The notes: generated by a model not told the origin, from the sequence alone. A stretch of DNA of 64,000 nucleotides from Paenibacillus_AB hodogayensis (GCF_039536325.1 NZ_BAAAYO010000001.1:1178001-1242000), one strand, 5' to 3'. Positions 17,606-27,028 are shown, counted from the first letter of the stretch. A program made the numbers and translations.

Positions 17606-18532
17606 TCAAATTCGGTTATCGCGATCCACCGTAATGACCACATTTCCCTTTTTACGCCCTTTTTCCACATAGCGGTGCGCCTCGGGAACTTGCTCCAGCG
17701 GGTAGCGTCTGTCGATCACCGGATGAAGGCTCCCCGACTCCACCAGCTCTTTGAGGAACGCCAAATCTTCCCCGCGTACCTTGGCGATCCCCTGCCCATC
17801 CACGGTCACATAAGTTCCGTTCGGCTTCAGCGCCTGCTTGCACTGGGCTTTCGAGCCTTTCCCGACCGCATCCAGAACGATGTCGTACCGTTCTCCCCTT
17901 CCAGCGAAATCCTCTTTAGTGTAATCTACGACCCGATCGGCTCCGAGCGATTTCACCAGCGGCATGTTTGCCGTGCTGCATACCCCTGTCACTTCCGCAC
18001 CGAAATACTTAGCAAGCTGCACCGCGGAAGTGCCTACCGCTCCGGAAGCCCCGTAGATCAGCACGCTTTGTCCGCTCCGAATGTGGGCTTTTCTAAAAAA
18101 ATGCAAGGCCGTGGTCGCTCCGAACGGAACGGCTGCCGCTTCCTCATAGGTCGCATGGGCCGGCATCAAGGCCACCGCTCCGTCTTCGGGCAGGCAGACG
18201 TACTCGGCATGCGCGCCGAAGCGCATACCGCTCAGGGCATAAACCCGGTCGCCTTTCTTAAAGCGCGTAACGCGCTTGCCCACCGCCTCCACTTTTCCGG
18301 CCAGCTCCACGCCCAAAATCGGATTCCTCGGCTTTCGCAGGCCGAGCGCGAGCCGCATGGGCAGCCAAAGCAGAGGCGGGCTTTTGAAGGTGCGGACCCG
18401 ACAGTCTCCCGATGTTACCGTTGTCGCATACACTTTTACCAACAGCTCACGATCCTTGGGAGCAGGTTTCTCCACCTCTTGGAGCTTCAGAACGTCCGGC
18501 GATCCGTATTTGGTGCATATAATGGCCCGCAT
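17606..18532 (-). CDS. Zinc-less NADPH:quinone oxidoreductase-like dehydrogenase (MDR)
   Basis: The protein has 308 residues and the medium-chain dehydrogenase fold without structural or catalytic zinc ligands. A GroES-like N-terminal domain carries PILGVELAGKVEAVG (residues ~72-86); the nucleotide motif is YGASGAVGTSAVQLAKYFGA near residues 144-163. It is closest to the quinone oxidoreductase / YhfP-like group, which reduces quinones or enones with NADPH. It converges on fda. The MalT-like regulator gene ends about 110 bp upstream on the same strand; co-transcription is possible but not shown. Confidence 0.9.
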   Translation of the reverse strand: MRAIICTKYGSPDVLKLQEVEKPAPKDRELLVKVYATTVTSGDCRVRTFKSPPLLWLPMRLALGLRKPRNPILGVELAGKVEAVGKRVTRFKKGDRVYALSGMRFGAHAEYVCLPEDGAVALMPAHATYEEAAAVPFGATTALHFFRKAHIRSGQSVLIYGASGAVGTSAVQLAKYFGAEVTGVCSTANMPLVKSLGADRVVDYTKEDFAGRGERYDIVLDAVGKGSKAQCKQALKPNGTYVTVDGQGIAKVRGEDLAFLKELVESGSLHPVIDRRYPLEQVPEAHRYVEKGRKKGNVVITVDRDNRI

Positions 18533-18644
18533 GAGTCTCCCCCTAAACCTCGATGTGCCCTGAGTATAGCTCGATGCGGCCTCGACGCACAGATACTAAA
18601 GTATGGTTTCACCAAACATGCGGTTCCGGCGCTCACGGCCAAGC

Positions 18645-21326
18645 TTACAGCAAACCGAGCTCGCGGGCGCGCGCGACGGCTTCCGTACGCCGCTTGACGT
18701 GCAGCTTGTCGAACAAGTTCCGGTTATGCCCTTTGACCGTACTCATGGCGAGGTAAAGCCGATCGCAAATGTCGCGATTCGATAGCCCTTGCGCAATAAG
18801 CCGCAGCACTTCCGTCTCCCGCTCGCTGAGCGGCTCGATCAGAAGGACCGCCGGCCGGGAGGCCGAACGCCGCAGCGTACCGCTATCCGCTTCTCGTTCT
18901 TCCTCCGCTTCGCATGCAGCCAGCAGACGCGCCGCGTATTCCGGCATCGTTCCATCAGCGGCCGCCCCGGTCAACAGTACTTTCATGGGAATGCCTTCAT
19001 CGGTAAAAGTACGTATGAAGCCTCCGGGCTCGCCCATCGTCAAAGCGTCCCGCAACATGTGTGCGGCTTTAAGCTTATCGCCATGCGCATGCAGAGCTGC
19101 CGCCAGCACAACCGTAACCTTAAGCCGCTCATCCTCCCGTTCCTCTGCCTCCGCCTGCGCGCGCATGGGCTCCAGCAGCGCCAGCGCTGCGGCCGCGTCC
19201 CCCTGCGCCATATATACCCGGGTCCGGCTGAGACGAAGCCCGTTCTTCTGCGCCAGATGAGCGGCGGCGGCCAATTCGCCCTGGCGAAGCAGCACAAGAA
19301 CATGCGCCTCGGCGATAAGGGGCATCGCCTTCACGAAATGGTGCTGGCGAGCGTAGCGGTCCGCCTTCCTGATTATAGCGGCCGCTCCGCTCGAGTCTCC
19401 CTGCGCAAGCTTCAGTCTCGCGAGAAACGCCTCAGCCGCAACCACTCTGTCCGCGAGTTCGATCCGCTGCGCCAGCTGGGCGGCCAACTCCCCATGATGC
19501 CGGGCCGAGTCCAGATCGTTCCATTCATACCAAATACGGGCCAAGCCGAGGTGCGCTTCGCAAGCGGCTGGCAGCGGCGGATCGCCCGCTATTTTCAGAA
19601 CGCTCCGGTACGATTCGGCCGCCGCTTCCAGCTCATTTTCCAACTCCTGTATGTGCCCCATACCAAGAGAAGCCATCAAGGTGATCATGACATGCCCGAT
19701 CCGCCGGCTGACCGTTAGCGCTTCCGCATACGCTCTGCCCGCCCCGGTGCGATCCCCTTGGAGCTCGTAGGCGTATCCCAACGACCAGACGGCGGCTGTG
19801 CGGACAGGCAGGTTGTCGGGGTGCAGGTATTCCAGGGCTCGCCGCGACTCGGCAAGGATCGTATCGGCCTCATGCCTGCTGACGGCCAGCGTCGCGCGTA
19901 TAGACGCCATATGACCGATAACGTCCCGGATCTTCACGTCCGGCACGCCCCCCGGCAAGGAGGCTTCGGCAGCTTGCAGCAGCGGTTCCACGCCGGCTGA
20001 TTGGCCGGCCATCAGCATGACGGAAGCCTGTATGACCCGCAACCCGGGTCTTGCATCCAGCTCTTCCTTGGACAGCCCATCCAGCCACTCCCGCACGGGA
20101 GCCGACGCTCCGCGAAAATGCAGGGGCATCCCTTCTCCTTCCGCCAGTCGGGCGGCGCGCTGAATATCACGGGCCGCAACCGCATGGCGAAAAGCTTCAA
20201 GCTCCAAACCGTTGTCCTCATACCATTCGCTGGCGCGACGATGCAATTCGGCCACTGCCCGTTCTTCGTCCCCGGCTGTCATAGCAATGCTTTGGCGCAG
20301 CCGCTGCCGCAGCAAATCCGCAAAAAGCTGGTGATAGCGGTACCAGCGCCGCTCATGGTCCAGAGGGACGAGGAACAGATTGGCCCGTTCAAGCTCATCC
20401 AAGATGACTTGCCCGGAAGCGGGTGGGCCCCCGGATTCACCGACGCGCCCGCCAAGAACGGCCTCGCAGAGCGGACCGCACAGCCGGTCGAGGATGGAGG
20501 TATGCAGCAGGAAAGCCTGCATGCTTGCGGATTGCCGATTGAGCACTTCTTCTACGAGATAGTCCAGGACGAAGGAGTGGTTGCCGGTGAAGGATTGGAT
20601 GAAGCTGGAGGCGTCTTGTTGTTCCTTGATGGAAAGGGCGGCCAATTGCAGGCCGGCAATCCAGCCTTCTGTGCGGGATTCAAGCAGGGAGACGTCTTCC
20701 AACGAAAGGGTCAAGCCCATGACCCGGCCCAAAAAATCGGCCGCTTCCGGGCAAGTAAACCGCAAGTCCGCGGCGCGCACCGAAGTCAGCTGGTCCCGGA
20801 CGCGCAGCCGGGCCAAGGGGAGACGGGGGTCCTCGCGGGTGGCGATGACCAGATGCATGTGCGGCGGCATACGCTCAAGCAGCAGGGCGACCACGCGGTC
20901 AACCGGTTCGGTTTTGATGACGTGGTAATCATCCAGAACAAGCACGAAAGGGGAGGGGACGGCGGCAATTTCGTTAAGCAACGCCGTTACGATCGATTCG
21001 ATCGGCGGCAACGGAGAAGACTCGGGCAACCTCCGCGCAATCTCCTCCCCCTGCTTGCCGATCGTCTTCAAAGCCGCGAAAAGGTACGTCAGGAAACGCG
21101 CCGGATCGTTCTCTCCTTCATCCAGCGACAACCAAGCGACAGGCCGTTCGCAGCCGGCGAGCCATTCGCCGACCAGCGTCGTTTTCCCGAAACCGGCGCC
21201 GGCAGCGATGACGGTCAGTTTGCGGTGCAAGCCGCCGTTCAGCCGCTCGATCAGCCGGGGACGGGTAACCGCGTTCGCCCGGCGCGGGGGGATATATAGT
21301 TTGGTGGCTAGAATGGGAATGGTCAT
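18645..21326 (-). CDS. MalT-like LuxR-family regulator (large ATP-binding LAL protein), apparently leaderless
   Basis: An 893-residue STAND-type regulator. Walker A (GAGFGKTT) lies at about residues 43-50, a Walker B-like FVLVLDDYH near 131-139, TPR-like helical repeats fill the middle, and the LuxR helix-turn-helix (LSERETEVLRLIAQGLSNRDI) ends the protein. The family's conserved opening ILATKLYIPP begins five residues after the ATG at 21326. That ATG has no Shine-Dalgarno site, and a consensus promoter places transcription start at or within a base or so of it. A TTG 12 codons upstream coincides with the -35 box and cannot be the start. The inducer and target genes are unknown; the isochorismatase-like gene upstream is on the same strand. 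Confidence 0.9.
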   Translation of the reverse strand: MTIPILATKLYIPPRRANAVTRPRLIERLNGGLHRKLTVIAAGAGFGKTTLVGEWLAGCERPVAWLSLDEGENDPARFLTYLFAALKTIGKQGEEIARRLPESSPLPPIESIVTALLNEIAAVPSPFVLVLDDYHVIKTEPVDRVVALLLERMPPHMHLVIATREDPRLPLARLRVRDQLTSVRAADLRFTCPEAADFLGRVMGLTLSLEDVSLLESRTEGWIAGLQLAALSIKEQQDASSFIQSFTGNHSFVLDYLVEEVLNRQSASMQAFLLHTSILDRLCGPLCEAVLGGRVGESGGPPASGQVILDELERANLFLVPLDHERRWYRYHQLFADLLRQRLRQSIAMTAGDEERAVAELHRRASEWYEDNGLELEAFRHAVAARDIQRAARLAEGEGMPLHFRGASAPVREWLDGLSKEELDARPGLRVIQASVMLMAGQSAGVEPLLQAAEASLPGGVPDVKIRDVIGHMASIRATLAVSRHEADTILAESRRALEYLHPDNLPVRTAAVWSLGYAYELQGDRTGAGRAYAEALTVSRRIGHVMITLMASLGMGHIQELENELEAAAESYRSVLKIAGDPPLPAACEAHLGLARIWYEWNDLDSARHHGELAAQLAQRIELADRVVAAEAFLARLKLAQGDSSGAAAIIRKADRYARQHHFVKAMPLIAEAHVLVLLRQGELAAAAHLAQKNGLRLSRTRVYMAQGDAAAALALLEPMRAQAEAEEREDERLKVTVVLAAALHAHGDKLKAAHMLRDALTMGEPGGFIRTFTDEGIPMKVLLTGAAADGTMPEYAARLLAACEAEEEREADSGTLRRSASRPAVLLIEPLSERETEVLRLIAQGLSNRDICDRLYLAMSTVKGHNRNLFDKLHVKRRTEAVARARELGLL

Positions 21327-21332
21327 GGTTAG

Positions 21333-21362
21333 ATTATAATAACCGCGCTCTTTCATCGTCAA
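21333..21362 (-). promoter_or_regulatory. Sigma-A promoter abutting the MalT-like start codon
   Basis: TTGACG (21362-21357) and TATAAT (21338-21333) are 18 bp apart on the minus strand. Six bases separate the -10 box from the ATG at 21326, so the predicted +1 is the A of the start codon. Confidence 0.8.
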
Positions 21363-21377
21363 CCATAACGGCGCGGT

Positions 21378-22091
21378 CTATTCCACTCCCTCTGGACCGA
21401 TGCCATTGCGGGTACCGTTCTCGGGAGCATCGGCCAGCATGGTTGTATCATGCTCAGCCACCGTGTGCAGCACCTGCTCCGTGCCGCAAACGTATACCCC
21501 GATGCCGCTTACTTCCTGGATGCCCTTCTCGTAAACCTGCGACATGGCGTCCGCCACCAGGACAACGCGGAAATCCCGCTCGCTCGCTTCGTAGATCGAG
21601 GTTCGCGGGCAATTCGGGAAGTTGCAGCCGATAAAGACGAGCGTGTCGATTCCCCGCTCCCGCAAAAACGTCTCCAGGCCGGTCCGGTAAAAGGCGCCCC
21701 AGCGCGGCTTGTACATCGCCCACTCGCGCTCCCCGACCTCCTGAAACCCGCCGTTCAACAGCTTGTCGGCGTCCAGCGGCGCATAGCCCGCCGCACGGAT
21801 CGCATCGGCCAGTTCTGCGCCTTCGGTGCCGGGGGCGGCGATCCGGGCGCCGTTCTCCACTGCTTCCCTGCGGCATAGATCGACGTTCGATCCGTCCTCC
21901 ATGTATAGACGAATGACGTGAAGGACCGGCAACCCTTGAGCCCGGTAGGCGTTCAGCACCCTCTCCATATTGGGCAGCGCCGCCGACGTGCCCTGGATTT
22001 CGGCCGGAGCGCCGGGCAGCGTAAAGTCGTTTTGCGTATCGATCGTGACCAACGCGGATGTGCGCCAATTGGGACGCGTATAGCTGCTCAT
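21378..22091 (-). CDS. Isochorismatase-family cysteine hydrolase
   Basis: A 237-residue hydrolase of the isochorismatase superfamily (nicotinamidase, N-carbamoylsarcosine amidase and relatives). The catalytic triad is visible: Asp in VTIDTQNDF (~residue 18), Lys in YKPRWGAF (~127), and Cys in GCNFPNCPRTS (the second Cys, ~160). A cis-peptide-like stretch precedes the nucleophile. The substrate, probably a small amide, cannot be named from sequence. The ATG at 22091 follows GAGGGAACTT. The stop lies 52 bp before the MalT-like start, but the regulator has its own promoter in that gap. Confidence 0.9.
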   Translation of the reverse strand: MSSYTRPNWRTSALVTIDTQNDFTLPGAPAEIQGTSAALPNMERVLNAYRAQGLPVLHVIRLYMEDGSNVDLCRREAVENGARIAAPGTEGAELADAIRAAGYAPLDADKLLNGGFQEVGEREWAMYKPRWGAFYRTGLETFLRERGIDTLVFIGCNFPNCPRTSIYEASERDFRVVLVADAMSQVYEKGIQEVSGIGVYVCGTEQVLHTVAEHDTTMLADAPENGTRNGIGPEGVE

Positions 22092-22184
22092 AAGTTCCCT
22101 CCGAATGAAATGTGCTTACTCCCAGTGTACCTTATATTGGTGACAGAATCCGTTAACATTTCAAAGATTTTTAACCCTCCAAGC

Positions 22185-22222
22185 CAAAAAAGGCTGCGAA
22201 AAGGAATATTCCTTCGCAGCCC
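22185..22222 (-). terminator. Intrinsic terminator of the TelA operon
   Basis: On the minus strand GGCTGCGAAGGAA pairs with TTCCTTTTCGCAGCC around AT, followed by six T. The core is very like the terminator at 9921, but this reflects common terminator design rather than a shared element. Confidence 0.85.
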
Positions 22223-22233
22223 TGTGCGGATTT

Positions 22234-23373
22234 CTATAAGCCCAGCTTGTGACCCTTTTCCAGACGCACGATCTGCTTCTCGCCGTCGTCGGCCAGCGTC
22301 CGGAACTGCTCGATCGTCTGGCGCATTTTGGGCAGCGCCTCCTGCTTGTAGGCGCTGATGGAATCGAGCGCCGACATCACATCGGAAAAGGCTTGCTTCA
22401 GCGTATCGACCGAGATATTCGCCTCCATCGATTGCTTCTGGATCGCGGCGCCCTGCGTTTTCAGCATGCGGGACGTATTGGCGATCAGTTCGTTCGTCGT
22501 TTGGTTTAATAGCTCGATCTTCTTCAAAACGATTTTTTGATTGTAGAGGGCGCTCGCGACCGTCACGGAAATTTTCAACGCCGTGATCGTCACGTTTTTC
22601 GCCCGGTCTACCCCGCGAATCAGCTCTTTGTTATTGCGGATGACGACCTCGATCGCCATGATCCCTTGCTGGTTGACGACCAGCATCTGCTGCAGGTCCA
22701 TCACCCGCTGACGAAGCGGGAACAGCACTTCCTCGGTAATAAAGCGGATTTTGTCCTGGTCCTCGTTGCGCAGCTTCGCTTGCTCGATCTGCCCTTCGAT
22801 CGATTCGTCCATCAAAGCTCCGAGCTGAATTTCCTTCTGCAGCTTTTTGGTCAAATCCCGAAGCGTCTGCTGCTCGATCTCCAGCGTAGTGTTGTCGTTT
22901 TTGAGCGTAGCTTTGCCCTTATCCAAGGACAGCACGATATCCGCGATGACCGAATCGGCTTTCTGGTAGCGGAGGAAATAAGCCCGCAGCGGATTAAACA
23001 GCTTGCCCAGCAACCCGGTCTTGGCAAAATCGATGAGGCTCGGGTCCAGATCCTTCAGCTGTATATGCAGCTCCGTCAGCCCTTTGGCCACTTGACCGCC
23101 TTCGTCCCCCGTCTTGGACAAATTCCCGACGGATACTTGGAGCAGGGCGTTTTTCTCCGAGGACGACCTCATCGTATTCATCCCGAACGATTCGATGGAA
23201 CCGAGAATTTCCCTGCGCTTCTCCAGCGATTCGACATCAAGCGTCATGATCGCCGAGACGTTGGCAAGCGCCAGCTCCTTCAGCTTCGCCACCTCTTCGG
23301 GCACCGGCTTGACCTCTTGTTCGATTACGGCCTTAATTTCTTCCGGACTTGCGACTTCCATGGAAAACGACAT
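22234..23373 (-). CDS. TelA-family toxic-anion (tellurite) resistance protein
   Basis: A soluble, almost entirely helical 379-residue protein of the TelA/YceH/YaaN family. Conserved family stretches include NPLRAYFLRYQKADSVIADI (~128-147) and ELIRGVDRAKNVTITAL (~249-265) followed by the Q/K-rich NTSRMLKTQ segment. Relatives are linked to tolerance of tellurite, cell-wall antibiotics and membrane stress in Gram-positives, but the biochemical activity is unknown. It is the last gene of a three-gene operon with a VWA-domain protein and an XpaC-like membrane protein, a combination recurring in Firmicutes and resembling ter-type stress modules. Confidence 0.9.
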   Translation of the reverse strand: MSFSMEVASPEEIKAVIEQEVKPVPEEVAKLKELALANVSAIMTLDVESLEKRREILGSIESFGMNTMRSSSEKNALLQVSVGNLSKTGDEGGQVAKGLTELHIQLKDLDPSLIDFAKTGLLGKLFNPLRAYFLRYQKADSVIADIVLSLDKGKATLKNDNTTLEIEQQTLRDLTKKLQKEIQLGALMDESIEGQIEQAKLRNEDQDKIRFITEEVLFPLRQRVMDLQQMLVVNQQGIMAIEVVIRNNKELIRGVDRAKNVTITALKISVTVASALYNQKIVLKKIELLNQTTNELIANTSRMLKTQGAAIQKQSMEANISVDTLKQAFSDVMSALDSISAYKQEALPKMRQTIEQFRTLADDGEKQIVRLEKGHKLGL

Positions 23374-23411
23374 CGTATTCCTCCCCCGGTATGATAGCTT
23401 TCAGGCCAACG

Positions 23412-25103
23412 CTACATTTGAACGTTGAACAAATTTCCGATCTTATAGACGACGTCGTCGGTGTCCGCGTTGATGCTGGCCGCCTCGTTAATGCTGGAGA
23501 TGCTTTGCAGCGCCTTAATGTTGGCGTTATACCCGACCGTGTAGATCGGCACACCGTAAGCCTCGATGAGTCCCTTGATGTCTTTCAACGAATAACCTTC
23601 GTTTGTCTCGCCATCGCTGAGCACGAAAATGATCGGCTTCATGTTCGGGTCCTCGGCCATCTTCTCCTGCAGCATCTTCACCGCCACGACAATCGCGTCG
23701 AACGTCGCCGTGCCGCCGTTGGCCTGGAGGCTGTTCACCGCGCCGACGAACATGGATTGCTGGTTCGTATCGAACTTGCCGATCGGCAGCCGGACAGCTA
23801 CGTTGCTGGAATAAGACACGAGCCCGATGCTGTTCTCCTTGCCCAAATATTTCTGACCTTTGAGCAGCGACTCTTTCAGGCGGTTCAGCGGCTCGCCCGC
23901 CATGCTGCCGGATACGTCGGCGACGAACACGGCCGCAATCGGCTTGCCGCCGTTCTTCTTCTCTTTCCACAGCTTCTGGGCGGCCGACAGCAAGCTGCCG
24001 TCCACTGCGGCCATCTCCGGCTTATAGTCGTCGAGATTGTTGAAGCCTTTGTCCTTCCCCGTTTTCTGATACGTATCGCGGGTGACGAATTCGGCGAACT
24101 TCTTTACGATCTCCAGCTTTGCGGGCGGCAGATCGCCGAGCGCGTACAGCGGACTGTCATGCCGGACGCCGAAAGGCGTAAACACGTAGCCGCCCTTCAA
24201 GTCGGCCGCATTGGCATACGTCTGATACTCCAGCACGAACCCGTCCAGCATGCCGGACTTGGCGGCATCGCGCATCTGGATCGTCGTCGAGGCGATGAAC
24301 GGCACATTCGCTTGGAATTTCTCGAATCCTTTGACAGCCTTGTCGCCGAGCAGATTGGAGCTGTCGAACGTATTCAGCGCCGTCACGAGGAAGTTCAGAC
24401 CGGTCGAGCTGGCGAACGGGTCCGTATAGCCCATCGAAAACTCGTTGTTGGCAATGGCCTCCGTCACCGTCTTGATGTTGATCGTGCCGTACGCGCTCAC
24501 GAGCGCATCGTATTTGGACTTCGCGATGACGATCCCCGGCACGTTGCCGACAAGACGCGGCGTTACCATTTCGGTTTTGACGCCGCTCGCCTTGACCATC
24601 TCGCCCCACAGCTCGTTCGAGGGGGTGAAGGCGTCCGGGACGTATTTGCCCGACTTGATATAATCCGCCGCCGTTCCCGACGCGATGTTGCGCACCTTGA
24701 CCGATACGGGCTTGCCGTCCACGGTAATGTTCGCTTTGTTGAACTCGGTGGCCACGTCGGTCAGCCAACCGTCCACGCCGGTGCCGGATTTTTCCGTAGA
24801 AGAGAAAATTTCCACAAAGTTGTTTGACGTGTTGGGTACGGTAACCGGAAACTTGGATATATCCGGCAGCGACTCGGCCACATCGATCGGGTTCAGGTCG
24901 ATCTGCCCTTTTACCGTAGGCTCGTTCGTGACCTTGATATTGGCGTAAAGCTTGTTCAGTTGCTTGGCCGCGTCCTCCAACGTGACCTGGGATTTGGATT
25001 TTCCCAGATTGGAGGTTAGATTGACCCCAACGTAAACAAGGGCGAATACGACCGCCAGGATCAGGAGCGCGATCAGGAAAAATGTGTTTTTCTTCTTTGC
25101 CAA
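23412..25103 (-). CDS. Membrane-anchored solute-binding-like / VWA-domain fusion protein
   Basis: The 563-residue protein begins MAKKKNTFF with a single membrane anchor (residues ~8-28) and no lipobox. Residues ~80-340 resemble a periplasmic binding-protein fold. Residues ~370-560 form a von Willebrand A domain with an intact MIDAS: DVSGSM (DxSxS), a downstream Thr in GGTATFDAI, and Asp in LSDGETNEG. Metal-dependent protein-protein interaction at the cell surface is therefore likely. It lies between XpaC-like and TelA genes in a tight operon (12 and 38 bp gaps). What the binding-protein domain recognises is unknown. Confidence 0.88.
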   Translation of the reverse strand: MAKKKNTFFLIALLILAVVFALVYVGVNLTSNLGKSKSQVTLEDAAKQLNKLYANIKVTNEPTVKGQIDLNPIDVAESLPDISKFPVTVPNTSNNFVEIFSSTEKSGTGVDGWLTDVATEFNKANITVDGKPVSVKVRNIASGTAADYIKSGKYVPDAFTPSNELWGEMVKASGVKTEMVTPRLVGNVPGIVIAKSKYDALVSAYGTINIKTVTEAIANNEFSMGYTDPFASSTGLNFLVTALNTFDSSNLLGDKAVKGFEKFQANVPFIASTTIQMRDAAKSGMLDGFVLEYQTYANAADLKGGYVFTPFGVRHDSPLYALGDLPPAKLEIVKKFAEFVTRDTYQKTGKDKGFNNLDDYKPEMAAVDGSLLSAAQKLWKEKKNGGKPIAAVFVADVSGSMAGEPLNRLKESLLKGQKYLGKENSIGLVSYSSNVAVRLPIGKFDTNQQSMFVGAVNSLQANGGTATFDAIVVAVKMLQEKMAEDPNMKPIIFVLSDGETNEGYSLKDIKGLIEAYGVPIYTVGYNANIKALQSISSINEAASINADTDDVVYKIGNLFNVQM

Positions 25104-25115
25104 CCTAGCACCTTC

Positions 25116-25853
25116 TCACTGTTTGTAATATTTGGTTTGCTTGATTAACGAATCGATTTCCTGCATGCACGGCATATTCTCGATGTCGCCCGGCTCGAAG
25201 CTGTCCAGGCGGGATATTTCCAGCAGCAGCTTATCCAGCTTCAGCAGGATTTCCTCGTTATTGTCCAGAGAGTATTTTAGGAAAGCCAGAAAATCGTTGT
25301 ACAAGTTCGTTTTCTCCTGCATCAGCTGCTTGGAAAAACGCGCCGTCTTCTGCGTCATAACGCTAGCGAACTCCGCCTCGTCAAACACGTTAAGCCGGTT
25401 CAGCATGCTTCTGACGTTCAAGTAAAACAGCTTCTCGACCTCGCGGATGACGGAAGCGAACTTCTTGTAGCTCAGCTCGCCCGGTTCGAACCGCTGGTTA
25501 AGGACGTCCATCAACGTTTCCCGCTTTTTTCTGATCCGCTCCAGCTGCTCCAGGGCGAAACGAATATCGCCCTCCAGCGGTTTGACGCGCCGGTAGCGGG
25601 TCAGCGCCTCCACGTAGTCCTCATGCGTGCTGATTTGCTTGACCGGCAAGGCTTCGGGCTGCCGGGCCAGCAGGACGTAGCTCCCGTACAGCAGCGCAAT
25701 CGCGCTGGCGAGCAGCAAGGTGATCCCGGACGCCGTGGCGAGCGCGCCGCCGCCGATCTCCAAGCCTACGATTCCGGGCGAGAAAACGATAATATTGAGA
25801 ACCGCCACGCCTACGATCAAGCCGAACAGTTTTATGTATTTGGTTCCAGTCAA
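25116..25853 (-). CDS. XpaC-like membrane protein, first gene of the TelA operon
   Basis: A 245-residue protein with two N-terminal membrane helices (residues ~8-28 and 36-62) and a cytoplasmic helical domain. Its size, topology and position beside TelA match the XpaC family ('5-bromo-4-chloroindolyl phosphate hydrolysis protein', a name that does not describe its role); B. subtilis xpaC-yaaN has the same pairing. The start is TTG at 25853 with AAAGGGGGTG upstream; there is no better in-frame ATG. Promoter sequence was not fixed; a GTTTCGG...GGGAAA pair about 120 bp upstream is weakly SigB-like. Confidence 0.75.
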   Translation of the reverse strand: MTGTKYIKLFGLIVGVAVLNIIVFSPGIVGLEIGGGALATASGITLLLASAIALLYGSYVLLARQPEALPVKQISTHEDYVEALTRYRRVKPLEGDIRFALEQLERIRKKRETLMDVLNQRFEPGELSYKKFASVIREVEKLFYLNVRSMLNRLNVFDEAEFASVMTQKTARFSKQLMQEKTNLYNDFLAFLKYSLDNNEEILLKLDKLLLEISRLDSFEPGDIENMPCMQEIDSLIKQTKYYKQ

Positions 25854-26018
25854 GCGTTACACCCCCTTTACCCCTTCAAGAAACGCGTCCGTACCTATAT
25901 CTATGGAGAAGATTCGACATTTTCCCTCATTTTCCTTTTTACAACTCCTTTTCCCGTCGAGAATTGCCGAAACAATTTGCGTTCGCTCCAGCCGCGGTCC
26001 GTTCCGTTCGCCGCCGGG

Positions 26019-26034
26019 GGAGCCGGTCGGCTCC
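26019..26034. repeat. 16-bp perfect palindrome upstream of the XpaC-VWA-TelA operon
   Basis: GGAGCCGGTCGGCTCC is fully self-complementary and lies about 170 bp upstream of the first gene in a 267-bp gap. The rest of this gap holds the Shine-Dalgarno region and, at its right end, the terminator of the next unit. It could be an operator. Confidence 0.45.
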
Positions 26035-26065
26035 GGAGAAAACATTCTCTGTATCACTATACGAC

Positions 26066-26097
26066 GAAAAAGCTTGGCAGTTTCGCCAAGCTTTTAA
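26066..26097. terminator. Terminator at the end of the six-gene catabolic operon
   Basis: AAAAGCTTGGC pairs with GCCAAGCTTTT around a six-base loop; read on the minus strand it ends in T5. It lies about 25 bp after the last gene of the operon. Confidence 0.85.
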
Positions 26098-26120
26098 ATG
26101 TGGAGAGAAGAACAGGCGGC

Positions 26121-26996
26121 TCACATAAATTGCTCCAAGTGATGCTTGGCTTGAAGCAGCCCCTGCTCGATTCTGGCGTCGCTGCCCGACCAGATCGGGT
26201 CCTCATGCTCGATGCTGATCGTTCCCTCATAGCCGATATCGTGCAGCGCGGCGATAAACTTATTCCAATCGACATCCCCTTGACCCGGAATACGGTGTCT
26301 CCACCATTTGCAGGTCATCATGCCTTCCGTCCGCAGCACCCGCTCAAGCACCTCGGTATCTTTCGCTTGAACGATTGCAATTCTGTCTTGAAAGTCGTGA
26401 ACCGCCTGCACGTAGTCGATGCCCTGCCAGACGAGGTGCGACGGATCGAGATTAAGGCCGAGACGTCGAGAAGGCAGTCTGTTGAAGATTTCCCGCCATA
26501 AGGCCGGAGAGACGGCCACATTGTGCACCGGCGGCCAAAACTCGTACATCGGGCAATTTTCGAACGCCAGCGTTACGCTGCAGGACTCGGCAAATTCGAC
26601 GACTTCCGGAAATACCCTCTCGACCAGTGGCAGATTATCCTCTACGGATAAGGAGGGATCTCTGCCCGTAAACGTGGAGACGACCGGTATACCCAATCGG
26701 GCGGCTGCCTTCAGCAAAACTTTGATGGTCTCTACCGCCCGCCTTCTCTCCTCCGCAGAGGGAGACAGGAAAGGAAGCGCTCCGAACATAATGCCCGTAA
26801 TCGGCATATCGTGCTTCTCCTGCAGGGAAAGAATCCCGGAGCAGCCGATGCCGTTCGCCAGCTCGTTCCAATCCGCGAACGTATATTTCGGCCCGCCATG
26901 CAGCTCGATGCCGGAGAAGCGGTTGGCTTCGGCCCACTCGAATGTCTTCTGCAAATTCCAATGATTCCAGCATGAATGATAAAAACCGATCCTCAC
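26121..26996 (-). CDS. TIM-barrel sugar-phosphate isomerase/epimerase-like protein (third in operon)
   Basis: A 291-residue xylose-isomerase-like TIM barrel. Metal-ligand positions of the family can be followed: Glu in LAFENCP, Asp/His in LNLDPSHLVW, Asp in VQAKDTEVL and Glu in SIEHEDP. The GTG at 26996 follows GAGAGGCGG; upstream sequence in frame is low-quality and overlaps the preceding gene. It is the last of six co-oriented genes (32354 to 26121). Such barrels include isomerases, epimerases, inosose dehydratases and 3-keto-glycoside lyases, so the reaction is open. Confidence 0.88.
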   Translation of the reverse strand: MRIGFYHSCWNHWNLQKTFEWAEANRFSGIELHGGPKYTFADWNELANGIGCSGILSLQEKHDMPITGIMFGALPFLSPSAEERRRAVETIKVLLKAAARLGIPVVSTFTGRDPSLSVEDNLPLVERVFPEVVEFAESCSVTLAFENCPMYEFWPPVHNVAVSPALWREIFNRLPSRRLGLNLDPSHLVWQGIDYVQAVHDFQDRIAIVQAKDTEVLERVLRTEGMMTCKWWRHRIPGQGDVDWNKFIAALHDIGYEGTISIEHEDPIWSGSDARIEQGLLQAKHHLEQFM

Positions 26997-27028
26997 CGAC
27001 AAACCGCCTCTCTGGATGGAATGCTCAT

